Source: Coffea arabica (Eukaryota; Streptophyta; Magnoliopsida; Gentianales; Rubiaceae). Taken from it: DNA of 64,000 nucleotides. Under the pieces are notes generated by a model. The model did no database searches. It saw nothing but the letters and a program-made list of their open reading frames with translations, and was not told the DNA's origin. The DNA lies in NCBI RefSeq assembly GCF_036785885.1, contig NC_092323.1:11602501-11666500 (forward strand), read 5' to 3'. Position numbers and translations under genes: made by a program. Below are positions 34,903 through 47,300 of this stretch, piece by piece (the stretch's first letter is position 1; each line of letters starts with the position of its first letter).

Positions 34903-37900
34903 TTAAGATTGCATAGCATGATACTCATCCAGCTCTTTGTCAAGTTGATCAGCCGATTTGTCAAGAGCTTTCTTTATCCCACGGCCCCCACCACCACCAC
35001 CACCACCACCACCACCACCACCACCACTGCCACGACCTCGGCCACGTCCACGCCCACGCCCACCACCACGGCCACGGCCACCCCTCATACCGCCACGACC
35101 CCTTTGCCTAGAACAACACAAAGAAGGCTTTAAATAGACCATACAAAATTTTTAAGTCTGGAAATCAGGAATGCAATAAAGAGGGGCCATCAGTTATTGA
35201 CTTGTACAAATACAAACAACAAAATAAAAACCAAAATAGACCAAATACTATACAGGATTAAACGACATGAACTAGCAGGTGACCTTTTATTTTGGTAGGT
35301 ACTTCTGAAAATGAAATCTAACGATACAAGATTGACGAAAATGGTTGGCTCAAGGCAGGTCCAAGCAACCACCAATATGCAGTAAAAAGACAATTAACAT
35401 GAACCAAGTATTTCCATAAGCACTTACCCTGCACCACGAGTAACAGCAGTGGGGCCTCTAGTGCGTCCAGGTCCTGGCCTGCATGATCCCAAGTCTCATT
35501 AGTGAGGTGCTAACTAAGCCGAATGAAGAAAAAACATTGATTTGAGCTCAGTAATGCCAATAACTAGTTAAAATTTGATCTGAATATGCCCAACATATGG
35601 CATAAGTGCCACTTATCACACAGTGTGCAAAATATTGTATTAAAGGCTCATGAACATAAAAGAATAAACTCAGTCTTAAGTAGAACGACTAACTTAAAAT
35701 GTAAATTTTCAAAGCATTCCTCAAGCTAAGCATATCACACTGTTAGATGTCATTGAATCGATTAAAATCAACAACATGCACCACGAATGAAGTAGAGAAA
35801 GAATGCCAGAAAGTGGAACCAAAAATAAAGAGTGTTCACTTACGTCACAACAACTGTCCGCCGCCTCCCATTGGACCCTCCAACCACATTTACACGAGCA
35901 GAGACAGGAACCTCAGCATTGGTACCAACTATTTCAATCTTCATAGGCTTGCCATCCAATTGCACGTTGTTGTATCTCTTAAGTGCCTGAAATGCATCAC
36001 TCCTTCGAGCAAACAGGACTTCAGCTGAACCCTGCATAAATATCAACACGATTTATGGGACTCACTAATTAGGAAAGTGAAACGTAAAAGCCAAAAACTA
36101 ACCCAAAAAATGAATATAGTGATTCACCTAAATAAAACTCAAGGAACAATACACATGTAACCCATCAGTCTGTAAAGGTGATAAAAAAAAAAAAAAAAGA
36201 ACTGCACTACACATGACTAAGGCATAAATGCAGAAGGCTACAATGTGAGAATCAGAATCACAAAAGCAAGCGTCTATGCTACAAATCTCAACAATAAATT
36301 TAACTAACCTTGAGTCATAAAGATGGCCCGTGCAAGGAAGGGGGGGGGGGGAAGGCAAGGATGTAACAAAAAAGATTGCAATTATACATGTGTCACTCAT
36401 TTGAACCTAAACTCTTTTCAGTATTACACACAGCACACGAAACAGACTGCAAATAACAAACTTCCAAGTGATAAACTATCTATGCAAGATTTCATGAAAA
36501 AACACAAGTTAATTTCAAAGAACCATTAGTACTACTAGGAAAAATATGGTCAAAGAAATCATCTTGCTTCAAAAGAGTAGGACCATCTCCACAAAACAAT
36601 GGATTTCCAAAGAAAATTGTAATTGTCAATGGACATAACCAAAATTAAAAACAATTGAAACTCGAAGACGTTAAAACACTTTGCTACAAATTTCATGAAC
36701 CTAAATTGAAACTGTGATAACAATTTTAGTTACATTAAAAACATTCAGCAAAAATACAAACTAAAGATGCACTAGTCAATTAGACCAGTTTGTTGAAATA
36801 AATGTTCCCTAACATTAGCAAGAATAAAAACATGAATCACCACTCATAAATACCTATCCAACTAAACAACATAATTTGGCTTTTCTATGATTCTGTCATC
36901 ACTTTCCAATCAGTTAGACAAGTAAGATCAATGGAGAAACAAAACAAAACAACTACAACAGTAATGCATTGCAAACACAAAATACACATCATAACAACAT
37001 AAAATTTATAGCTACCAACTGAACAATCACAAATTTCCTGGAACACAAAAACTTACACTTGGACGACCAGTTTTGTCATAATGAATTGCGTATCGTATCA
37101 ATTCTCCAATCTCAGAGAAGAGTTCCTGTGTTGCAAGTCATTCCAAGAAATCTTCAAAACATTATCCTTGCAAAAGAGGTTTATACTGTGAAAAAGATGT
37201 GCAGGCTATACCCTTATATCTTCATTGGTCACTCCAACATCCAAATTAGAAACATATAACTTCGTGCCATTGTCCAAACCCGACAAACCTGCAGCTTTGA
37301 GACTTTCTTCAAACAAACCACTCTGCCATGGCAGATTCTTGGTTCTGCGGAAGGACTGATGCCCAAAAGTAATTGGGATAGGAAAAACAAATGTCAGCAT
37401 ACTACCAAACCGTAACATAATTCACCTTTCTTCAAGAGTAAATCAGATATCACATTCTGGCACTAGTAGTATCAGTCACTTTGACATAATCAAACAACAA
37501 AAGAATCAGATACCAAGGAGAAACTATGAAAACTATGTGTAGATGGGAGTCGAAGACTTGACCCACTGCATGTCCACTGGTTCCATGCAAAAGGTGAGAG
37601 CTCCAGTTCTGAAGTTCAGGGAAGGAAGCCATCCTAGCACCTTTGCAAAGATGCCTGAACTGAGACAGGCAACTGAATATCTCGCCCACGAAGTATTTCC
37701 AGATATAGCAAAAAGATCCATCTTTACTCCCCTTCTAATCAACCAGTTAAGAAACTATTGCTACTTATATGGAAAGGATTTAGCTATGGCAAAGTATTTT
37801 TGACCCCCTAGTTGTTAAGAGATATTAACATGGAGAAAGCTGCTAATTTTCAATTAATGGAGCTCCTCAAAATAAGGTGCTAACAAGTAGCATTAGGCTT

Positions 37901-38445
37901 AATGAGACCAGCAGAAAGAAGTTCAATTTTGCCTGCATGAGGCATCAATGGCAAATAGCATTATGCAACAATAACGCCACCAAAAATCTTCTCTTTTGTC
38001 AAAAAAGATCCCTTCCAATGTCCTTGAACAATAGTCCACGAATGGAGAGACTGTGAGGATGCAGCAAGGGGGCACTATTATACAACAACTTTTTACAGCT
38101 CAACCAAAATGGAACTTCTTCTTGGGCCAATAATGTCACAGAACTTCTCACATTCAATTTCTAAAGCAAAATAAGAGAACCTTCGTGTTTGGTTCTTAAA
38201 GCATATCAGATCTGTCTAGGAAAAGCATAAGACATCCACAGAATCTAGCTTGCCTTGGCAATAGTGTAAGCTGATGGCCGAGTATTTACACCAAGTGGGC
38301 CCCTGCGAGGAGCCCCAGTTGTCCTTCCACCTCTAAAAGACCCTCCTGTTCCTCTACCACGACGGGCCCTACCTTGCCCTCTGCCTCTCTCATTATTACG
38401 CCTGTTCTTTATCATATCATCCAGTGACATATCCAAAGAAGCCAT
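34903..38445 (-). CDS. ALY: ALY/REF mRNA export adaptor (THO complex subunit 4)
   Basis: Six coding exons (38445-38254, 37355-37212, 37125-37057, 36031-35844, 35478-35428, 35107-34903) give 282 residues. ALY/REF binds mRNA, joins the TREX/THO complex and hands transcripts to the export receptor in the nucleus. The N-terminus MASLDMSLDDMIKN is the conserved UAP56-binding motif, followed by an RG-rich stretch. One RRM spans about residues 90-165 with RNP2 KLYVSNLDVGV and RNP1-region GSAEVLFARR. After it come GRTRGPTAV, a long RGG/poly-Gly tract (MRGGRGRGGGRGRG...) and the terminal motif KSADQLDKELDEYHAMQS that also binds UAP56. The start at 38445 fits the family; an in-frame ATG 15 bp upstream exists. 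The first coding intron uses a GC donor (AAG/gcaagc) and the 5' UTR is split by an intron whose acceptor lies near 38476. Confidence 0.94.
34988..35026. repeat. (CCA)n microsatellite coding for poly-Gly in ALY
   Basis: About a dozen CCA triplets in a row on the plus strand read as GGT/GGC-like Gly codons on the minus strand, within the C-terminal RGG tract. Such runs change length readily but keep frame. Confidence 0.85.
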
Positions 38446-40020
38446 TGAGTCCACAAACAAAGCTTTTGAGTCAATCTGTAATCAAACAGATAAAGGACAT
38501 GCAAGACCATCAGAATCAAGGTCAGGCATCAAAATTTAAGCTATTCAAAGTACTTAAGCCACAGAAAGAAAAAGATAGCCAGAATCAGATGCAAGGACCA
38601 ACACAAGAAATCCTGGAACTAAAGGCTACTTAACATGAAAAATCACTCCCAACCAATCTGCAATGCAACAGATGTTTACTGAATTTCTTACAGGACATGA
38701 GCAAGATGAACAGGCAGATAATGCAATACAAGCACAGAGCTAGCTAATCAGATCAGAAATAATTGTTTGTAAAGATGAATTGGACATACAAAAAGTAAAA
38801 TTTTTTTGAAGTCTCTATAGTACTAACATACTCTCTAGCCCCGACCTTCAATTAAATTACCCAGTGAGGTCTAAGGGCAAAACTAGAACAAAGACTGCAT
38901 CCAGTGGGTCCAAGCAACGGGCAAATAAACCTGCCAAACAAACTCAGAGACCTAACCACATTACTAGAAAACAGAATAACCTCTAGTACTAGAAAGCAGA
39001 GTAACCTCTAGGAATTTGGGGTTGACTTCATAGGAGTGGCAACTGGCAATTTTTTATCCCTTCCTACCCCTCAGACTCAGCCAGAGCATATTGTAGCAAA
39101 TCTTTTGGTTATAATAATAGCAGAAGAACTAAATTGGCGCATGCATAAACTCTGCTGCATTTATGAAACTTGAGAATAATACTCAAAATCTGCCAAATTT
39201 AATATTACAATAATTTACTACAACCTTATTCAAAAGTGCTAATCTTGTATACTAACTGTTTCTTCCGAAAAAAATTGAACAAAATATTTAAGGCACATAG
39301 ACACGCATAAATTCAGTCACTTGCATACAAATCACGCAAATCTATGGCTAAAAACAGACAAGCTCACAATTTTAGGTCCAAAAGATGAAAGTAAATATCA
39401 AGCAACTACAACGTTCTTCCGTGCAGAACAGCTTCTGATTTAAGTTATCTGCACCTACGTGCTAACAAACCATTCCATTTAACGGCCAAAAAGAATAAAA
39501 CAAGAAAAAGCTGCCAACATCGGCATATCGTAAAAGGAATTTGCACAAAACGCACATGTCGGCAAAACCTAATTTTCTACATGCTACCAAAGAAATCACT
39601 TGTACAAAAATCAATGAACATTACCCTGGGTAATCTACAATCCACAAATCAAAAGAATTCAAGCATAAACATAGATATAAACACGGACCTAGCATACACA
39701 CACACACACACATATACATGGACATAAACGAGCGAAAGCTTCAAAAAGTTACCTAAATCAGACAGCAACGCGAGCCGGACGCGTTAAAAATTACGGCTCC
39801 GAGGATATTTTTTCAGGAAAATTTTACCGAGAAAAAACAAGAACAGGAGAAAGTGAGAATTTTAGACGATGAGGATGAGGAGATCCATTGGTTCGATTGA
39901 TTAGAAAATTGGGGTAGCTAATTCTTTTGGCGTTAGGGCTTGCTGAAGAAAAAGAAAGACGGAAGATTTGGGGAAATGATCGAGGGGAAGGAAGTGAAGG
40001 GTGAGAGCAGGGCAACTTCC
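38446..40020 (-). other. 5' UTR and leader intron of ALY
   Basis: A splice acceptor (GATTACAG) near 38476 and a donor (TTTAG/gtaact) near 39751 bracket a leader intron of about 1.3 kb, with a first non-coding exon from about 39752 to 40020. The intron contains an (AC)n run at about 39696-39711. No other gene seen. Confidence 0.55.
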
Positions 40021-40032
40021 AGACTAGTGCTG

Positions 40033-40040
40033 TTTTTATA
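40033..40040 (-). promoter_or_regulatory. Probable TATA box of ALY
   Basis: The minus strand reads CACTATAAAAACAGCAC, with TATAAAAA at 40040-40033, roughly 30 bp upstream of where the pyrimidine-rich leader exon would begin. Confidence 0.5.
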
Positions 40041-41382
40041 GTGGAGACGACCTGAGAAGTCGTGAGTCAATGGGAAGGGTAATGATCAACGTCGCGGGTT
40101 ATGGGCTGTTGATCGTGTTGGGCTTCTCTATCTCTCTGTTTTCGTTCTTTCTTTTAGTTTTTTAGTATATTTTTTTTATTATTACTTGAATTTCGATTTC
40201 AATAGTTTATATTTCATTAGTGATTTGGCATTTCTTACAATCACTACTAATAACTTAGGTTATATCTTTTTTATTTTAGTAAAAAGTATATCTTTTCAAG
40301 TTACCAATAATATGATTTATTTGTATAAAAAATATTAGTTTAAGCTTTATAGTGTTAGGGGCTTTGCTTACATATCCTTTTTTGGTTTAAAAAATTTATT
40401 TGATTGCATCTTAAACATGTTTCTAAATTATATTTGTTATCAATCCAACCATCTTTTTGTCTCATATATAAAATATTACAAAAAATACTATAGTGTTTTT
40501 TCAAAAAAATTGTAAATAATCCCTAATCCAAACACAATTAGGATTGTTTTAGTGATTATAATAGGATTTTGCTACAATTAACCAAATAAATATTGGTTTA
40601 ATCTTTATTTAATGCAGTAGAAATTCTAAATCTGCTTACAGATGCCAAATTAAGTGTAATTAACATTTTCAATTTATTGGCAATTTTAATTTAGTTACCA
40701 ATAGCTAGGGTTCTTAATAGTTTTGCAAAAATTTTAAATTATTATTAGGGTGGTTTTATTGCTACAGACTTCTTTCACGAGCAATTGGGAATTTATGCAT
40801 TAATTGGAAGTTGGATTTGGTTACTAATGATGTTAATAACTATTTACAAAAAACTTTCAAGTTACTAGAAAATTGTATAATAGCTAATTTTGTATTTTTG
40901 GGAGTTACTAGTGCTTTGAATAATACGTTGAATTTTTTTGACTTCTTTTAAAAATAAAATATTTTGAATTCGTGACCTTCTATTTATAATCTCTTGCACC
41001 TTATCACTTAACCTCTGACCGATCCCCTTACAAATTGTTGGGTTCATAAACAACATTAGCTCAGTTCATCAGGTGTCACTTGTGCCCTTCAATACCCAAC
41101 ACAATGAAAGTAAATAATTACAAAAAATAATTAAAAAAAAGCATAAAGAGCATACACAGTAACACACTCATGCAAGTATGCAACAATTAAACCAGGCCTT
41201 CAAAAAGTGGGGCAGTCATTCAAATGTCATAGCTTTGCATGTCAATTTCGTTGGGCTCAGCGGCCCAAAAGACTTCTGGTTTGTGAGCACTCTTATACCG
41301 CCAACTCCCAAGCGCCAATACAAGGGCAGTAGACTGTTGAAGAGCGCGCTTCTATCTCTCTCCCCCAAGAATCGGTGGACAA
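40041..41382. other. Divergent intergenic region between ALY and RAD4
   Basis: AT-rich, with frequent TTTAATTT and poly-T runs. No coding frames or transposon ends were recognised. It must carry both promoters; the last 200 bp before RAD4 are less AT-rich and likely 5' leader. Confidence 0.45.
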
Positions 41383-44300
41383 ATGCGGACCAGAAGTAAG
41401 TCCCGGCAAACTCAACAACCAAACGGTATAATTTCTTTTACCATCATATTTGTGTGATTAAATTTTGGACACTGTTGTTGTTTTGTTTTCTTGATGAAAA
41501 GCCTCCAAGTTTTGATTTTTTTGGGGTCAGAGTGTATTTCAACTTTTCTTTAAGCAGAAATGCTAGTTACAGAATCCATCCAATGATAAAAATGATTGTT
41601 GAAATCATCTATTTGCTGAGAAGCAATGAAATATTTGTGAAAAATGATGTCTTTGTTACCCTGTATTTCTGACTGGGATTTTGAAAAGAACTCATGGCTC
41701 TGGTGCAAGCTTTTAAGTTGGATATATTCTGTAAAAGGGTATTTGAAAATTTGTCGATTATCAGGTTGGGGTGAGTAGAAGAACCGGTTAAAATACACAC
41801 AGTGCTAAAATGTCTTGAATTTGAAATTCATTTTAAGGTAAAGGACTATACGGGTATAATCTATTGAGTAGTTTCTATCTTGGATCAGTGGAAGAAGGCT
41901 CGACAAAGTATCCTGGTAATGAAGGGAAAAGAAGCAGTGTTTCAGAGAAATTTGATGATTCTGGTTAGTTTAGTGCTCATTTGATTATGCTTTAGCGAGA
42001 ACATGTCCAATTTCAGTAAAGGGTATGGCGAGTGGGATTTAAGTATCAACCAACTAAGAGAAGTCAGTATTGCAGGCACACTTACTAATATATCTCGACA
42101 TGCTGTGGGGAGACTTTTGAAACGAGTCAAATCATGTGGTTCACGAGGCTTGAGTAAAGAAGATGACGGTTACCTACGTCCATGTGATTCCACAGGCATG
42201 GTAAATTTTGTTAATTGCTTGTTTCTTGCATTTATTGCGAGTAGTTTTGTAATGAGAAATTTTTGTGTCTTCTGTGATTTCTTTGTGTCAAATTTGCAAT
42301 TCTCATAATTATTATTTTTTGTTAAAAAAATTCTGATTTGAGCAATTTTTTTCTCCTTTTTAGCTGGAGAGTGAGTCAGAAAAGAACAGCAAGCTATGCT
42401 TTAACAGAACTGACAGAGTTGAAGATGGATATTTTAGTGGAAATGTGATTACAAACACTCCATCGGAGTCTGGCGCAAGGGATGGTCTTGATGAATCAGA
42501 ATGGGAAGAAGGATCACTTCCTACTGAAGCTTTGACAAAGAGTAATGAAGAACAAACGATTGGTGGGGTAACAGTTGAATTTGATGTTACACCTGATTCT
42601 GTTAAAAAGAAGTCCATACGTCGAGCAACTGCTGAAGAAAAGGTGGATTGTCCGTGTCCAGTTGAATTATGTCGGAGATGTTTTTTCATAGCTCCTACCT
42701 AAATGCACATATTAAGTTATGGTTTGCTTGTAACAGGAATTGTCTGAGCTAGTGCACAAGGTTAATCTGCTTTGTTTATTGGGTAGGGGACGATCATTTG
42801 ATAGTGCTTGCAATGATCCTCTCATTCAGGTATCTTCAATCTATTGCTCAATTTTTAGGCTATTGTTGATTGTGCAAATCTAGCTTTTCCTGCTTTATCA
42901 GTGTTGCAAATATCTTTTAGTGATCACTGTTAGTTTTTTCTGCTCATCTACTATGTTTCCATTCTATAGTTAGTAGATCAGAATTAGCAGTTACTGTGGA
43001 GGCCTTCTTAAATCATTTTAGAGTCCTGTGGTGTGGAGAAGCTGATCTATACTTGTTGATAACTGATAGGATCGCTTTCTTGTATGGAACACTTTGACTA
43101 TTCCTTCAGGAAAGTTATTGGACTTACCAAAAAGCATTATAATTCCGCTGTGTGGCTATGTCTTTGTTTGGATTCTTTTTTTTTGTTTGCTTCGATGATA
43201 AATGCCTGTATGAAGTTTTACAACTTGCATGAACTTTAACTAGTTATTCATAGAAATTGTGCATTGGGTCATATGTAAATTATGTGGGTTTCATGTTGAA
43301 ATTGTGTTTCATGAATAGAGGCCATGACATCGACATGGCTGCAAAATGCTGGTACATGAACCCCTTGGCCGGTTCATGTGATTATAGCATGGCTCAATCT
43401 GAGGTAGTTGACGGATATGCCAATTGTTGAAGAGAAATGAAGCAAATCAAATTTCTTTCTAGTTGAAGTGGTTATTGTGATGCTTCAGATGAGTGTTAAA
43501 TATTCTGTGGCCTCCTTTGAAGCGTTTATTGAGAAATTTAATGTTAATTGCAGGCTTCGTTGCTTTCACTTCTGCCAGCTCGCTTGCTTAAGATCACAGA
43601 GGTTCCAAAACTGACAGCAAAAGCTTTGGCTCCGCTTTTTGATTGGGTATGAATTAGCTTGTTTCATCCATGATATTGTCTGGTTTAGTTTGAGATACTT
43701 GTAAGGGCTTATATTTCCTTTTATTTCTGGTTTGGGTGAATATTTATTGACTCCTCCTTTTTGATGCCTGCATGACATCCAGTTTCATAATAATTTCCAT
43801 GTTAGAGGTCCTGGGAGTACTGAGAAACCACCTCATTTAGCTTTAGCATCTACCCTTGAGGCTCAGGAAGGGACTGCAGAAGAGGTATGATTCTGTTCCT
43901 GTAGTTTGAGCTTTCACTACTGGGTTTCATCATTATGCACTAGAGTAGATTATGACATTTTTTTTTCAAGTTTGAAGTGTTTTTTTTTTTTTGGTTTGGT
44001 GAGAGCCTTTTCTTACTGTATACTGTTAGTCAAAGATTAGAGAATAGCGCCTTCTTTCTGAGGAGGTGCTGAACTTCCTTAAATCCATTGCTTGCTGTTG
44101 GTAAAGATAAGCTGCAGTGTGAAGGATTTGAAATGGATGCTTGCTAAAAGAGTAAATGGTTTGGGGAGGGAAAAATAGGTACATGAATTAGTTCTGCTAA
44201 TTGATAAGAATCTTGGGCTTAATGGTGAGCTTTAGACGTTCATCTGCATCTTCATGCTTGATCTTTTGATCTTCTTGATTGTTAAATGTTGTGATCTATT

Positions 44301-47300
44301 TTCTGCTTGTCCCCAGAAGAAAATCTACTTTCCGGGGTGAAACACTCAGGAAATACTACTTGATCAATTGTAGTTGTAGAGGATAAGTTACTGGGGAAGA
44401 TGATCTATAGTTTGCTTTACTATTAATCTATTGTGCTTAATAAAGAATGGAAAATCCTTGCTTGTTAAAAAATGAATGTGTATAATGTCAAATGGAGTAT
44501 TAAAGCACTCTTAACAATTTTGCTAATTAGTTGAGTTGACATTATTAATGTTTCTATTTGTAAATTACAGAAGGAATGGAGATTATTGTCTAATATTTAG
44601 ACGCCATGGGAATATTCTGAGACGTCTTTAATCTGACACTTTAAAGTTACCATTGTCCAGTTAAAGTATCTTTTACCATACACAGTCCCTCTGCAAGACG
44701 TTTTAGTTCCTCTGCTGCAGTTAATGCTATCACATACCAAATGGCCGGTCAACTTAGTTGACAGAATGTGGAAATTAAATATTTTTACATGTATGACATG
44801 ATATTTACGATTTACTGGAAGTTGATGAAATATAATGTCGAATTGTTCTCAACGAAATACTCGTTTTTTATCCCTGATTCTCAACGAAGATATCCCAGGA
44901 TAGTTACTTACACAAATGAGACGCATATGTGAATTCGCCTTCTATTTGAGGTTAATTAGTGGAGTATTATTCTTGCAGGTTGCTGCCTTATCTGTCGCAT
45001 TATTTCGGGCGTTGAATCTTACAGTTAGGTATGGTTATAGCAAACCTGAGAAGACTACATTTGTTTTACAAGAGTTTGTGCCTTCATTATATTAGAACTA
45101 GCTTGAAATTTTTTCCTTAGTATTGTTTTGGTTCAAATTATTTATGCGTGCTTGTAAACATCTTTAGCTAAGATTTGTAATAATGAATAGCTGGTATAGG
45201 ATACATGAGTCTAGGTTTTCTGTCATGACCCAAGGAATTGGAGAGGTTGCATGTGTTGAGGTCTGTCGGTTAATTTATTTGATGAACTTCATATTATCTT
45301 AGATATGTCCCAAAAATACCTTCATAGTCTTTTCTTGGCTTAAAAGACTATTCATTTGATATGAACTTGAGAAACTTTTTGCTTTCTCATTTAGCCATTT
45401 GCTTCAGTAGCCCTTGGTTAGTAATAATGGATGTTGTATATGGTCCATATTTCTGTAGAATGTTACCTAGAGATTCAGAAATTGGCATCCAATTTTCAAT
45501 CAAAAACTGTTAATTTCCTATGATGCATGTCAATATCTACATATAAATTGTTGTTTGGAGGTTTACAATAATCATGGCTTCTACTATTAGGTTCGTGGCT
45601 ATTCTGGATGTGGTCTCTCTGAAGCCTGAAGTAGACAGACCAGAGTGCAATAGTCAGGTTACAGGAAAGGTAGGTGGTGGGATATTCAACTCCTCTACGT
45701 TGATGGTGTCTGGATCAGGTCATCAGTCTGTTTCTCCCCCCTTAACCACTCCGGCATCTGATGAAAAGGACGATGGTTGCCTAACATCTGCTGGGGGTAA
45801 AAGCAGAGTAAAAGCTAGGAAGGTGCTGGAGAACAGTTTTGAATCTAAAGATATGTCTGGTGTTAACTTAAAGGCTAGAATGGCAGAACCATCAACTTCC
45901 AAATGTCAAGATGCTGACTCTCATGCATGTTTAGCCGCAAAATCAGACAGACCAAAGAGGAAAGGAGATCTTGAATTTGAAATGCAATTGGAAATGGCTC
46001 TCTCTGCTACAGCAATCGAAAATTCGAAAGCTATTATGAACTCAGATTTGGTGGATGTATGTGGCACCAATTCAAAACAATTCCCTCCTGCAAAAAAAAT
46101 GAAGGTAGTTGGAGCAGAAGGATCTTCTGTTTCTCCCCATGGAATGTCGACGGCGATTGGGTCAAGAAAAGTAGGGGCTCCTCTCTACTGGGCAGAAGTG
46201 TACTGTTCTGGAGAGAACTTGACAGGAAAATGGGTGCATGTTGATGCTGTCAATGCAATTATTGATGGAGAGCAAAAAGTGGAAGTAGCAGTTGCTGCAT
46301 GCAGAAAGTCTTTAAGATATGTAGTTGCCTTTGCAGGAAATGGGGCTAAAGATGTGACCCGCAGGTTTGAATCCATTTTTTTGCTTGGATCCTTCAGTTT
46401 TTCAAAAACTAGTTTTTAAAAAGTACTCTAAAAAGTAGTTTAATTTTTTTTTAATGTTTAAAAAATATCCCAAAATATATTTTAAAAACTCTACTACTCT
46501 TAAATATTCCAAAATATTTTCTAAAAATATCCCAAAATATACTCTAAAAACTCTGCTACAGTAAAATTTTTCAAAAACACCCCCAAAAACGGCTAATCCA
46601 AACGGATGAATTTTTGTTGTCCAATTTCATTATTTGGCACAAGAAACAAAATGTTACTCTTCCTTGATCTTATTGTACCTCATTTGACTTTGTGTCTAGA
46701 CCTGTAATGCTCTGGTTACAAGTTAGAAGTTTGGAAACTTGCATAACACACACATTACAGACTCCCATGTGCTTGCATATACAATTTAACCTGTCTTTTG
46801 AAGATAAGCTGATAAAGCTATTCAATTTTAGGTATTGTACAAGGTGGTACAAGATAGAATCACAACGCATCAACGCAATTTGGTGGGATGCTGTATTGGC
46901 ACCGTTGAAGGATTTGGAGTCACGAGCAACTGGTGGTGTTGTTCACTCGCACCAGGAAGCCTCAACCACAGAGAAAATAGGGACTTTGGAAGGAGCTGAT
47001 AATCAAATTAAAGATTGCTTACCGGACAGTTTTCTGATGAATGGGAAGTCAAAAAAAGAAAATTGTGAGGATTATTCAGTTCAAAAGTCTGTGAATAATT
47101 CTTTTTCCGCTACAAGAAGCTCTCTGGAAGATATGGAGTTGGAAACTAGGGCTTTGACTGAACCTCTTCCAACCAATCAGCAGGCATGTCCCAAATATAT
47201 GTTTTGATTTGCATGATCCAGGTTTGTAGTTATAATAAAGGTTTAGTATTGAGATTTCTTAAATCTTCACCAGGCCTACAGAAATCATCAATTGTATGCC

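Noticed and set aside
34894-35133. Plus-strand frame rich in Thr (TTTTTTTT...)
   Set aside because: It is the antisense of the RGG/poly-Gly tract of ALY; the (CCA)n run creates an open frame by composition.
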